From positions 1 to 22,215 of IMG/VR virus record IMGVR_UViG_3300012920_000312: DNA of 22,215 nucleotides. One strand, 5' to 3'. Both the position numbers and the translations under genes were made by a program. The stretch's first letter is position 1, and each line of letters starts with the position of its first letter. Shown in pieces: positions 13,550 to 19,753 of the stretch. This DNA comes from a virus. The notes under the pieces were generated by a model, which saw only the letters and a list, made by a program, of their open reading frames with translations, did not search any database and was not told the origin of the DNA.

Positions 13550-13670
13550 AGAACTATATTTTAAAAGACGAGCAAATTTAAAGACTGCTATACGCAAAGC
13601 CAAGTCTTTAGAGTTTAAGCAATTATATGTGTCAAAAATTATAGAACTTGATAAAATGTATCGTAGTTAA
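13542..13670 (+). CDS. Tiny basic protein at the end of the operon (42 aa)
   Basis: 42 residues, MNKELYFKRRANLKTAIRKA then KSLEFKQLYVSKIIELDKMY and RS. It is basic, unlike most genes in this operon, and appears to be a helical hairpin. It starts within the end of the previous gene. The anti-SD hairpin begins 6 nt after its stop. Confidence 0.6.
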   Translation: MNKELYFKRRANLKTAIRKAKSLEFKQLYVSKIIELDKMYRS

Positions 13671-13675
13671 TTAGC

Positions 13676-13726
13676 GTGGGAAAACTCTTTTTCTATAAGA
13701 TAATTCTCCCCTTAGAGTTTTCCCAC
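13676..13726 (+). promoter_or_regulatory. 3' hairpin with a loop complementary to the operon's own ribosome-binding site
   Basis: A 12-bp perfect stem, GTGGGAAAACTC (13676-13687) and GAGTTTTCCCAC (13715-13726), holds a 27-nt loop. In the plus transcript the loop ends GAUAAUUCUCCCCUUA (13699-13714). Its reverse complement matches the leader of the first gene: 11 of 11 bases pair with GGAGAATTATC (10380-10390), and CTAA further upstream pairs too. The core GGAGAA also occurs at seven later junctions of the operon. No U-tract follows either arm, so it is not a standard terminator. It could be a 3' UTR-derived RNA that occludes translation starts, or a DNA-level repeat. Confidence 0.55.
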
Positions 13727-13864
13727 CACTAAACCATGCAAAGATCAAAAACTCTCTTAAAACCAGAACATAACTCAATCAAAAAAAAATCTTCTCAGTC
13801 GAGAAAAAAAAGAATCTCATCTAGCACGATGAATAAGCAAAAAAAACGAATTCGTGGCAAGAAT

Positions 13865-14296
13865 TTAAAAATTTCTGGTAGGTAATTCTTCTCTTAATAA
13901 TTTATTCAAGCCAACTAAAAGAATATGTCTGCGAATACCACGTCTGCTTTTTCGCATGAGCGTTTTATTTTCCTCGTCTGCTAACCAAACGATATTCCTT
14001 TCCTCACTTGCTAATTCAATTAAAGCATTACTAACTGTCTTATGACTCATACCGCACATGAGCGCATAATATCTATTACTATCATGCGAACTCCAGGTTT
14101 CTAGTCTATGCCTTTCACAAATCGCCCATAAAGTTAATTTACTAGCCGGACTTAAATCTTTTCTCCCCACGTTCGCACGATACCACTTCCACACGATCTT
14201 TTTCGCTTCTCCGAACGAACGATAGCGTTTCGCTACGCTCGTCTGCACGAACGCACTAGCGCTTTCATTCTCTACTTCTTCTACTAACCACCACAT
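13865..14296 (-). CDS. Winged-helix DNA-binding protein, candidate replication initiator or regulator
   Basis: 143 residues. A helix-turn-helix/winged-helix core occupies about residues 48-110: DLSPASKLTLWAICERHRLE, then YYALMCGMSHKTVSNALIEL and a wing-like ERNIVWLADEENK. The C-terminus is basic (LMRKSRRGIRRHILLVGLNK). This is the layout of phage/plasmid replication proteins and DnaD/RepA-like wHTH regulators. It is preceded by a long inverted repeat, a TA tract and four 21-bp repeats. It lacks a Shine-Dalgarno sequence, and a TATAAT sits 5 nt before the start, so it could be leaderless. Base composition from about 14160 to 14275 is more GC-rich than its neighbours. Whether it binds the repeats is inference. 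Confidence 0.6.
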   Translation of the reverse strand: MWWLVEEVENESASAFVQTSVAKRYRSFGEAKKIVWKWYRANVGRKDLSPASKLTLWAICERHRLETWSSHDSNRYYALMCGMSHKTVSNALIELASEERNIVWLADEENKTLMRKSRRGIRRHILLVGLNKLLREELPTRNF

Positions 14297-14303
14297 AATA
14301 AAT

Positions 14304-14339
14304 TATAGAGCGTAGTTGCCTTAAGCAACTCGCTCTATA
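14304..14339. repeat. Long inverted repeat over the promoter of the winged-helix gene
   Basis: TATAGAGCG (14304-14312) pairs with CGCTCTATA (14331-14339), and AGTTGC (14314-14319) with GCAACT (14325-14330). One base (14313) bulges and the loop is CTTAA. This gives 15 bp. On the minus strand a TATAAT (14307-14302) overlaps one arm, close to the gene start, so the repeat may be an autoregulatory operator. It may also be part of an origin. Confidence 0.6.
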
Positions 14340-14356
14340 TATATGTATATATATAG
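14335..14356. other. TA-tract, possible DNA-unwinding element
   Basis: 22 nt made almost only of alternating T and A, itself nearly palindromic around one G. It lies between the inverted repeat and the 21-bp repeats. Such tracts are easily melted and are common in origins, but AT-rich genomes have many, so the call rests on its position. Confidence 0.35.
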
Positions 14357-14366
14357 GATATTGTCC

Positions 14367-14450
14367 TTTAGAATCGCCAAATAGTACCCTAGATTCTCCA
14401 CTTTGTACCCTAGATTACCCATTTGATTCCTTAGAATCGCCACCTTTTTT
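14367..14450. repeat. Four direct repeats at exact 21-bp period (iteron-like)
   Basis: Units start at 14367, 14388, 14409 and 14430. From the third base they read TAGAATCGCCA, TAGATTCTCCA, TAGATTACCCA and TAGAATCGCCA. TAGA, the following T, CCA and a later T are invariant in all four. The 21-bp spacing is two helical turns, so a protein would bind one face. The array lies upstream of the winged-helix gene and overlaps the 3' end of the 38-residue gene (units 3 and 4). Iterons of an origin, or an operator array, are the two readings. Confidence 0.65.
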
Positions 14451-14531
14451 CTTCTCTTTCTTAAAGATTCGGTCAAATTCTTCGTCAAATTTCTTTTTAT
14501 TTACTGGTCTTAACCAGTCGCCTTTACTCAT
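14415..14531 (-). CDS. Small phage protein (38 aa) overlapping the repeat array
   Basis: 38 residues, MSKGDWLRPVNKKKFDEEFD then RIFKKEKKKGGDSKESNG. A strong GGAG lies 7 nt before the ATG. The order of MSKGD.xRPV.xKKxF..xxDRIF resembles tiny phage proteins I have seen without a known function. Its last codons run through two of the 21-bp repeats, so the repeats constrain the protein or vice versa. It overlaps the previous gene by 8 nt. Confidence 0.6.
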   Translation of the reverse strand: MSKGDWLRPVNKKKFDEEFDRIFKKEKKKGGDSKESNG

Positions 14532-14631
14532 CATCTTTCTCCTTTTTCTTGGGATACGCTTTCCACAACGCTTCGTTATATTCTTTCTCCGCCTTACGAT
14601 TCTTTTTCTTTCTCCTTCTGATAAAGCTCAT
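14524..14631 (-). CDS. Tiny basic protein (35 aa)
   Basis: 35 residues, MSFIRRRKKKNRKAEKEYNE then ALWKAYPKKKEKDDE. The ATG overlaps the stop of the membrane peptide (ATGA). A TTG further upstream in the same frame is possible but would overlap that gene entirely, so the ATG is chosen. It overlaps the next gene by 8 nt. Very basic, no family recognised. Confidence 0.5.
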   Translation of the reverse strand: MSFIRRRKKKNRKAEKEYNEALWKAYPKKKEKDDE

Positions 14632-14789
14632 AGTTTGTCGATAATAATTATTTGAGTAACTAGCAAGAGTGCCAATAACAAATTGGAGAAAAAAATTAAT
14701 ATCGCCAGTATTAGATGATACCAAATCCAACGAGTAGCATAAGCGTTTTTTATTGATAAATCGTTTGGGTCGTATTCTTCTTTATTCAT
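14628..14789 (-). CDS. Small membrane peptide (53 aa)
   Basis: 53 residues: a polar N-terminus (MNKEEYDPNDLSIKNAYATR), then a long hydrophobic segment at about residues 21-50 (WIWYHLILAILIFFSNLLLA then LLLVTQIIII) long enough for one long or two short membrane helices, and a short DKL end. ATG overlaps the methyltransferase stop (ATGA) and its stop overlaps the next ATG, so it is translated only with its neighbours. Function unknown; phage membrane peptides of this size include superinfection-exclusion proteins. Confidence 0.65.
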   Translation of the reverse strand: MNKEEYDPNDLSIKNAYATRWIWYHLILAILIFFSNLLLALLLVTQIIIIDKL

Positions 14790-16030
14790 AATTCCATATT
14801 ATTCAAAATGTGAGCGATAACATCAACAGTCCACCCATTACCAAGCATCTTATATCTTTGTGTATTTGATACATAATTAGTGTAATCTTTTGGAACTGTT
14901 TGAAGCGCTTCACATTCTCTTACTGTTAGCTTTCTCCAATGCAAATCATCAACACTATCCCACTCATGCCTATCATACGATCCTCTACCGCCAGAGCGGA
15001 CTGTTTTAGATTCAGTCCTAAGTTTTGGCTCAGTTTTCACAACCACACTATCTTTTTGAATTGATCCTATTGAATTACTTTTTTGATCTTTTCTTAACTC
15101 CAACATTTGTTTAGGTTTTGTTTCTTTCCAGGCCACCCTCTTACCATCTTTCTTAGATCTTGCTCTCCAGGCCCCAGATACAACTTTTGGCTCACGATTA
15201 CCACCACCCATTGAGTTTAGTGTTGGCGATTTACCATCTGGAGAATAAACTCTTTTAAGTATGTCGTGTCCTTTTATATCTGTAGCTATACCCACTTGTT
15301 TAGGTTTAGTTTCAATATAACTCGCATCAGTTGGCTCTTTGTGATAACCGGCAATCAAAGTGCCTATTTTTTCTGAATCTTCATTATAAAAGAAACCTTT
15401 ACCTCTTGGAGAGTTTAAAACTCTATCAACCTTTGCATCAGAAAGTTTATATTTTTCCTCTGGATTTTCTTCAAGAATATCTTTTAAAACTATGCCCTTA
15501 TCTTCTGGTTGTTCAATATTAGGTATATTAGTCCAATATAATCTCTGTCTATTCTGTGCGCTTACTAAAGCTGAATTGATTAAGATAGGTTTTATTTGAC
15601 TGCCAAACAAATCGCCACCTTCAAACTCTGGATAACAAGCTGATACTTGTTCAGTAATGACATCTTGAAATTGTTGCTTCATTTTTACATTTTCTAATAA
15701 AAAATATTTTGGCTTGATACCTTTTAACATCCTAATAAATTCAAAAAACAATGCGGAACGTGGATCGTCAAAAGCTAATTGTTTTCCGGCAAAGCTGAAA
15801 CCTTGACATGGACTACCGGCTAAAATTAAATCAATGTCTTGAAAATCTTCTGTTTTTAAATTGCAAACATCTCCAACTTGTATTGTTTCAGGAAAATTTG
15901 CTTGGCATACCTTAATAGCATATTTATCTATCTCACTAGCATAGTAAGTGCTTACTTCTATTCCAAGCCTTTGCAGAGCTAGTTGTCCGCAACTCATACC
16001 ATCAAATAAACTTAATACTCTTAATCCCAA
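14786..16030 (-). CDS. DNA (cytosine-5-)-methyltransferase
   Basis: 414 residues. Motif I LSLFDGMSCGQLAL (AdoMet binding) lies near the start. Motif IV is GSPCQGFSF with the catalytic Cys near residue 75, motif VI is ENV at about 113-115, motif VIII is QNRQRLYW at about 159-166, motif IX is RKLTVRECEALQTVP at about 366-380 and motif X is LGNGWTVDVIAHI near 396-408. All catalytic motifs look intact. A target-recognition region of about 195 residues between VIII and IX is long and carries repeated TKPKQ phrases. No restriction partner is visible, so it is an orphan enzyme, probably protecting phage DNA. The start is TTG, overlapping the primase-helicase end by 10 nt. Confidence 0.93.
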   Translation of the reverse strand: MGLRVLSLFDGMSCGQLALQRLGIEVSTYYASEIDKYAIKVCQANFPETIQVGDVCNLKTEDFQDIDLILAGSPCQGFSFAGKQLAFDDPRSALFFEFIRMLKGIKPKYFLLENVKMKQQFQDVITEQVSACYPEFEGGDLFGSQIKPILINSALVSAQNRQRLYWTNIPNIEQPEDKGIVLKDILEENPEEKYKLSDAKVDRVLNSPRGKGFFYNEDSEKIGTLIAGYHKEPTDASYIETKPKQVGIATDIKGHDILKRVYSPDGKSPTLNSMGGGNREPKVVSGAWRARSKKDGKRVAWKETKPKQMLELRKDQKSNSIGSIQKDSVVVKTEPKLRTESKTVRSGGRGSYDRHEWDSVDDLHWRKLTVRECEALQTVPKDYTNYVSNTQRYKMLGNGWTVDVIAHILNNMEL

Positions 16031-17868
16031 TTTATACCGCCTTCAATATCTTCTATCGGCTCAAGCACAACGTCTTTTCTAAACAAAGTCTTGACTGAAT
16101 AATCTATTTCGCTGTTTGACTTAACCATACTTGCTCTGACAACCCTTGTTCTGTCAAATTCTACGCCATTTTGTAAGCACAAACGCTCTGCTTCTTCTTC
16201 TGAACTTAAATACAACGCTAGTGCGAATCTGTGTGCATCAACGAGCGAACTTGCGCCACGAATACTTGCTCTTGCTGTCATATTATCTTCTGTTGATACA
16301 AGGCCTGCTTTGCTCATGTGATGAATACTTAATACTGTTGCGCCAAGTCTTGCGGAAATACTAGCGCAAAAACTTGCATACATTTGACCTGCTTCATTGG
16401 AACTACTGATACTAGCACTTACAAAACTTTGTACTGGATCAATTACCACCAACTTTAAATTATCTATGCTTTCTAGGGCAGTAATCAATTCATCTCCTTG
16501 TGCGGTAACGTGCAAACCTTGAGAATTGTTATCTCCTAAAACAATCAATCTTTCTTTCATACTAGGTATTGGCAAAGCATAGACTTCGTTTAGACCTTCA
16601 AACCTTTTGCCTTGTTTATCCAATGAATCGACTCTGCGATGTAACTCTTGATGATCATCTTCGCTACTGAGATAAACTGCACTCCCAGAACTTACAATCG
16701 GATTGCCTAACCAAGAGCCAGAGCCATGAGCAACTTTTAGGCATAAGTCCAATGCCAACATAGATTTACCTATGCCACCAATACTTGCCATGATTCCAGG
16801 TTTGCCAAGCTCAATAAAATTTTCTACCAACCATTCTCTTTTTGGTATCTCGCCTTTGAGAAACTTGATATTAAATTGTTTTAAGGGTAACCCACGATCT
16901 AAGATTTCATTTCTAACAACATCTAAACCTTGCTCTTGGTGTAAGTCGTTGAAGTCGCCAACAATAGAAGGCAACCTCACAACTGTATTGTTGATTGCTG
17001 AAGTAATTTCTTCTGCTTTCTTTTGACCAATGGAATTGGCATCATTATCAAAGCAAATTAGGAATTTTGCTTTAGTTAGCTTTCTAAGATTAGTCAAAGC
17101 TGTAAGACCAAAGTTTGCTGAAAATACGCAAACGACTGGTAAATTCGTTGCCATGTGACAAGAAATACCTGTGGCTATCCCCTCTACAATTAAAATTTGA
17201 TCTAAGTCTTGCCATTCAGACCAACTAAATCCAATGGTGTGAACACTACCTTTAACTTCACTTGCACTAACAAATCTTTTATCTCCTTTTGCACTAATAT
17301 ACTGCAAAGATCGTAATTTTTGATCCTTGACACTATTGGTAGAATATAAAGGAACAACAAGAGAATCTCTTATTGTTTTTAACCCATAATTTTTAATTTT
17401 TTTATTTTCTAAATACTTATGATGCACACACTCTTTTGCGCCTTTAAATCTTTCCTCACAATCTTTAGCTACTTCATCGTGCCTTTTAGCTCTTTCTTTC
17501 TTACTCCTCTCTATGTTGTTAGCAATATCGGCTTTTAATTTATTTCTTTCTTGTACTGATAGTTTGTTAGTGTCTGTGTTAGACCACTTAAAAGTTGTAC
17601 CATTTCGCCAATTACCATAAACAATATTTATGTAATTACCATTTTCGTTATACACATACCAACCGGATTTTTCGTTGCTTTTATCTGGCCTGGTGTTAGC
17701 ACTTGCTTTGACCATACATCTGATAACATCCCCAGAAGTATCAATAAAACTTACTGCTAAACCATCATCGTTCATTTGGTTAATAGCATCAGAAATATCT
17801 TTGCCACTCCCAAAATGTAATTCTTTATCTAAAACTAATCCATTCTCATAAAAATTAGTCAGGTCCAT
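16021..17868 (-). CDS. TOPRIM primase-helicase fusion with RepA-like AAA+ domain
   Basis: 615 residues. The N-terminal part lacks a zinc finger and starts with a region of unknown fold, then a TOPRIM domain at about residues 222-300 (ILIVEGIATG with E229, ICFDNDANSI with D274 and D276, GDFNDLHQEQ). The C-terminal half is a RecA-type hexameric helicase of the RepA/AAA_25 kind: Walker A at about 362-369 (SIGGIGKS), Walker B at about 472-478 (KLVVIDP), and the motif SIHHMSKAG near 514-522. This arrangement makes primers and unwinds DNA for phage replication. It overlaps the zinc-ribbon gene upstream and the methyltransferase downstream. GGGAA before the ATG is the likely ribosome site. Confidence 0.9.
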   Translation of the reverse strand: MDLTNFYENGLVLDKELHFGSGKDISDAINQMNDDGLAVSFIDTSGDVIRCMVKASANTRPDKSNEKSGWYVYNENGNYINIVYGNWRNGTTFKWSNTDTNKLSVQERNKLKADIANNIERSKKERAKRHDEVAKDCEERFKGAKECVHHKYLENKKIKNYGLKTIRDSLVVPLYSTNSVKDQKLRSLQYISAKGDKRFVSASEVKGSVHTIGFSWSEWQDLDQILIVEGIATGISCHMATNLPVVCVFSANFGLTALTNLRKLTKAKFLICFDNDANSIGQKKAEEITSAINNTVVRLPSIVGDFNDLHQEQGLDVVRNEILDRGLPLKQFNIKFLKGEIPKREWLVENFIELGKPGIMASIGGIGKSMLALDLCLKVAHGSGSWLGNPIVSSGSAVYLSSEDDHQELHRRVDSLDKQGKRFEGLNEVYALPIPSMKERLIVLGDNNSQGLHVTAQGDELITALESIDNLKLVVIDPVQSFVSASISSSNEAGQMYASFCASISARLGATVLSIHHMSKAGLVSTEDNMTARASIRGASSLVDAHRFALALYLSSEEEAERLCLQNGVEFDRTRVVRASMVKSNSEIDYSVKTLFRKDVVLEPIEDIEGGINWD

Positions 17869-18199
17869 TGTATTTTCCCAATTCAGCTTCGTAATCTAAA
17901 TAACTTAAAATTATTGTATTGAAAAAAGAATCTCGTTGATCGTTAGACCATTTATGCAACTCAAAGCTGCCACTAGCTTTAGCCAGTTCTAAATATTTGT
18001 CTTTGCTTTGTTTTCTTGCGTACCTTATGGCATCTTCGTTTGTATAAGATTTTCTAGCAAGTTTTTCTCCTTTTTCAATTCTCCTCTTAATTTCCTCTAA
18101 GTGTTGCATAGAGCAACTACCATAATGAATATCTTTGTGCTTGTAAAGAAAGCCTTGTGCAGGGCGACCACACGCCCCACACAAACTCGTTTTCTTCAA
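17855..18199 (-). CDS. Zinc-ribbon protein, DUF6511-like
   Basis: 114 residues from a TTG start. The opening LCGACGRPAQGFLYKHKDIH followed by YGSCSMQHLEEIKRRI gives CxxC plus CSxxH, a zinc ribbon of the kind found in DUF6511 proteins of phages. The rest is helical and ends in acidic residues. It is directly upstream of the primase-helicase, which lacks its own zinc domain, so it may supply it in trans; inference. The TTG overlaps the previous stop (TTGA), so it is coupled to the SSB-like gene. Confidence 0.75.
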   Translation of the reverse strand: MKKTSLCGACGRPAQGFLYKHKDIHYGSCSMQHLEEIKRRIEKGEKLARKSYTNEDAIRYARKQSKDKYLELAKASGSFELHKWSNDQRDSFFNTIILSYLDYEAELGKYNGPD

Positions 18200-18672
18200 A
18201 AGGGAATATCCTCAGAATCTAAAGGATCAACTTCGACTGGTTTTTTATCAGACAATTCTTCTTTCGGTAAAATAGATTCAGTTTGCTCTGCCTTACTAAA
18301 ACCTTTACCAAATTGACTATCTATTTCCGGATAACCATTGTCATTGATTTTAACCATGCCATTGAATTTAATACCTCTTAATTCTTCTGTATTTTTAAGA
18401 GTAGTTAGATCACAAGCTGCTGCTAAAGCAGACAACTCTGTTTTACCTATTTCAACAGATTTTGCTGAATTAGGATTTGCTACTGTAAATAAACCTGAAA
18501 CTAAACGACCTTCATGTTTAGGGCCTTGTATCTGAAAAGACATTCTACATCCTACCCAACCACTATCATTTCTTATTTCTTGTTCATCAACATATTGCAT
18601 AACATATTTGCCAGGCTCTATGTTTTCTTCTACTTCGCTTATTTCTAAGCCACCATACTGCTCAAGTTCCAT
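18196..18672 (-). CDS. SSB-like single-stranded DNA-binding protein (DUF669-like)
   Basis: 158 residues from the ATG at 18672; GAGG lies 6 nt upstream, so the GTG further out is not needed. Features: IEPGKYVMQYVDEQEIRNDS, then CRMSFQIQGPKHEGRLVSGL, then KTELSALAAACDLTTL, the strand-rich DUF669 pattern. The C-terminus is acidic and ends DSEDIPF, the SSB-type tip that binds partner proteins. It would coat single-stranded DNA during Sak4-mediated annealing and replication. It overlaps the zinc-ribbon peptide by 11 nt and shares its stop with the next start. Confidence 0.75.
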   Translation of the reverse strand: MELEQYGGLEISEVEENIEPGKYVMQYVDEQEIRNDSGWVGCRMSFQIQGPKHEGRLVSGLFTVANPNSAKSVEIGKTELSALAAACDLTTLKNTEELRGIKFNGMVKINDNGYPEIDSQFGKGFSKAEQTESILPKEELSDKKPVEVDPLDSEDIPF

Positions 18673-18793
18673 TTTTAACCTCACTTTTATTATATTTACT
18701 TAAACAATTTGCACACAAAAATAAACCACCGCTTTTGTAAATAGCTTCTAGTTCACATTCATCGCAAAAAATAATATCTACATCATCCATCAT
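18662..18793 (-). CDS. Small zinc-ribbon peptide (43 aa)
   Basis: 43 residues with MMDDVDIIFCDECELEAIYK then SGGLFLCANCLSKYNKSE. The two CxxC pairs (CDEC and CANC) form a compact zinc ribbon. The ATG overlaps the stop of the Sak4-like gene (ATGA), GGGGAG lies 8 nt before it, and the end overlaps the SSB-like gene by 11 nt. The tight overlap on both sides supports it being real. Function unknown; small zinc ribbons of this size are common beside phage recombination genes. Confidence 0.75.
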   Translation of the reverse strand: MMDDVDIIFCDECELEAIYKSGGLFLCANCLSKYNKSEVKNGT

Positions 18794-19518
18794 TTCAACA
18801 TCTCCCCACGAACAGTTTCCCAATCAAAAGGCAACATTTCTGGTAGTGCATATCTGTTCTTTGCTAAGTAAGCCGGTTTTTCAACGCAGTAAATTACACG
18901 ATCTCCACTCACAGCTTTAGTCGTCATGTTGCCACCCTTACCTTTGACTTGTACTGTTCCAAGTTTGTAGTTTGCAAAGAAACAGCAATCGCTATGTTCA
19001 AGAATTAAATCTGCTGCTTTTCTGTGTAGCTTTAATTCATGGCGATCATAGGCTTCGATTTCTGGCGACTCAAAACGCTTTATTTGATTATGTGCTATCT
19101 GCATAATCATAAAACCTTTTTCTCTTAATTCATTTAAAAGCCTTATGTATTCACGCCAATACTTCAACACTTCTACATAACCTTTACCAAATCCAGGCTG
19201 CTCAATTGACTTCCAATTATTATCTTGACAGGCCTTATCCCAAATCAAAGGCTCAAGCCAATCTAAACTGTCAACAACAAGAGTTTTATAATCAGTATCA
19301 TTATCAATCAGAGACTGTAAGTTTTTTAGCACATCTTCAAAACTTGTTGCCAATGGAAAATGGTCGGCTTCGATTTTTCCCATCCCATCTTCACAAAGAA
19401 TAAAAATTGGTTTGTTTGTACTTGCTGCAAAAAAAGTCTTTCCTACTCCTGCACCGCCATAAAGAACTATTCTTGGTGGCTTCTGTTTTGCTTTTTTTCT
19501 GATATTAGCTAGACTCAT
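18790..19518 (-). CDS. Sak4-like RecA-fold ATPase (single-strand annealing recombinase)
   Basis: 242 residues. Walker A GGAGVGKT at about 21-28 and Walker B LVVDSLDWLE at about 80-89. The later parts (IMQIAHNQIKRFESPEIEAY, then LKLHRKAADLILEHSDCCFF) match the AAA_24/Sak4 family of phage recombinases. They work with SSB-like proteins and a nuclease, both encoded next door. A strong AAGGAG is present before the ATG. It overlaps the previous gene by 14 nt and the zinc-ribbon peptide by ATGA. Confidence 0.88.
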   Translation of the reverse strand: MSLANIRKKAKQKPPRIVLYGGAGVGKTFFAASTNKPIFILCEDGMGKIEADHFPLATSFEDVLKNLQSLIDNDTDYKTLVVDSLDWLEPLIWDKACQDNNWKSIEQPGFGKGYVEVLKYWREYIRLLNELREKGFMIMQIAHNQIKRFESPEIEAYDRHELKLHRKAADLILEHSDCCFFANYKLGTVQVKGKGGNMTTKAVSGDRVIYCVEKPAYLAKNRYALPEMLPFDWETVRGEMLK

Positions 19519-19753
19519 TTTTATTCTCCTTTAAATCTAAAATGTTGTTATTACCTTCCAAAGAACTTTTCAATTCTTGAATTATCCTTCGTTTATGATC
19601 TTGTATAAGACTAAGTTGATTTTGCGCTTCTTGTTCTTTTGGCATTAAATACTTAGCCATATCTAACAATTCCATCTGTTCTTTTGACAAATCGGCTTCT
19701 AAATATTCCTTATCATCAATTTTTACAGTTGGACTTTTTACTTCTTCAGTCAT
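19505..19753 (-). CDS. DUF6447-like small protein
   Basis: 82 residues from the ATG at 19753, chosen because GGAG lies 9 nt upstream; the first ATG at 19768 sits on that site. The opening MTEEVKSPTVKIDDKEYLEA then DLSKEQMELLDMAKYL, followed by a coiled-coil half (EQEAQNQLSLIQDHKRRIIQ), resembles DUF6447 proteins (I.iDGKEY....LS...k..L). Function unknown. It lies between the nuclease and the Sak4 genes and overlaps both, so it likely takes part in the same recombination module. Confidence 0.65.
   Translation of the reverse strand: MTEEVKSPTVKIDDKEYLEADLSKEQMELLDMAKYLMPKEQEAQNQLSLIQDHKRRIIQELKSSLEGNNNILDLKENKNESS

Noticed and set aside
10772-13670. Toxin-antitoxin pairs in the small-gene operon
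   Set aside because: Overlapping small genes suggest it, but none shows a known toxin fold or DNA-binding antitoxin motif.
13736-13885. A 49-residue basic plus-strand frame after the anti-SD hairpin
   Set aside because: No ribosome-binding site, codon use unlike the operon, and it runs into the convergent winged-helix gene. The stretch 13727-13864 shows no other gene.
14367-14450. CRISPR array
   Set aside because: Units are contiguous at 21 bp with no spacers, and only part of each unit is conserved.
14632-14730. Upstream extension of the 35-residue gene from a TTG
   Set aside because: The extension lies entirely inside the membrane-peptide gene, which has ATGA overlaps on both sides.
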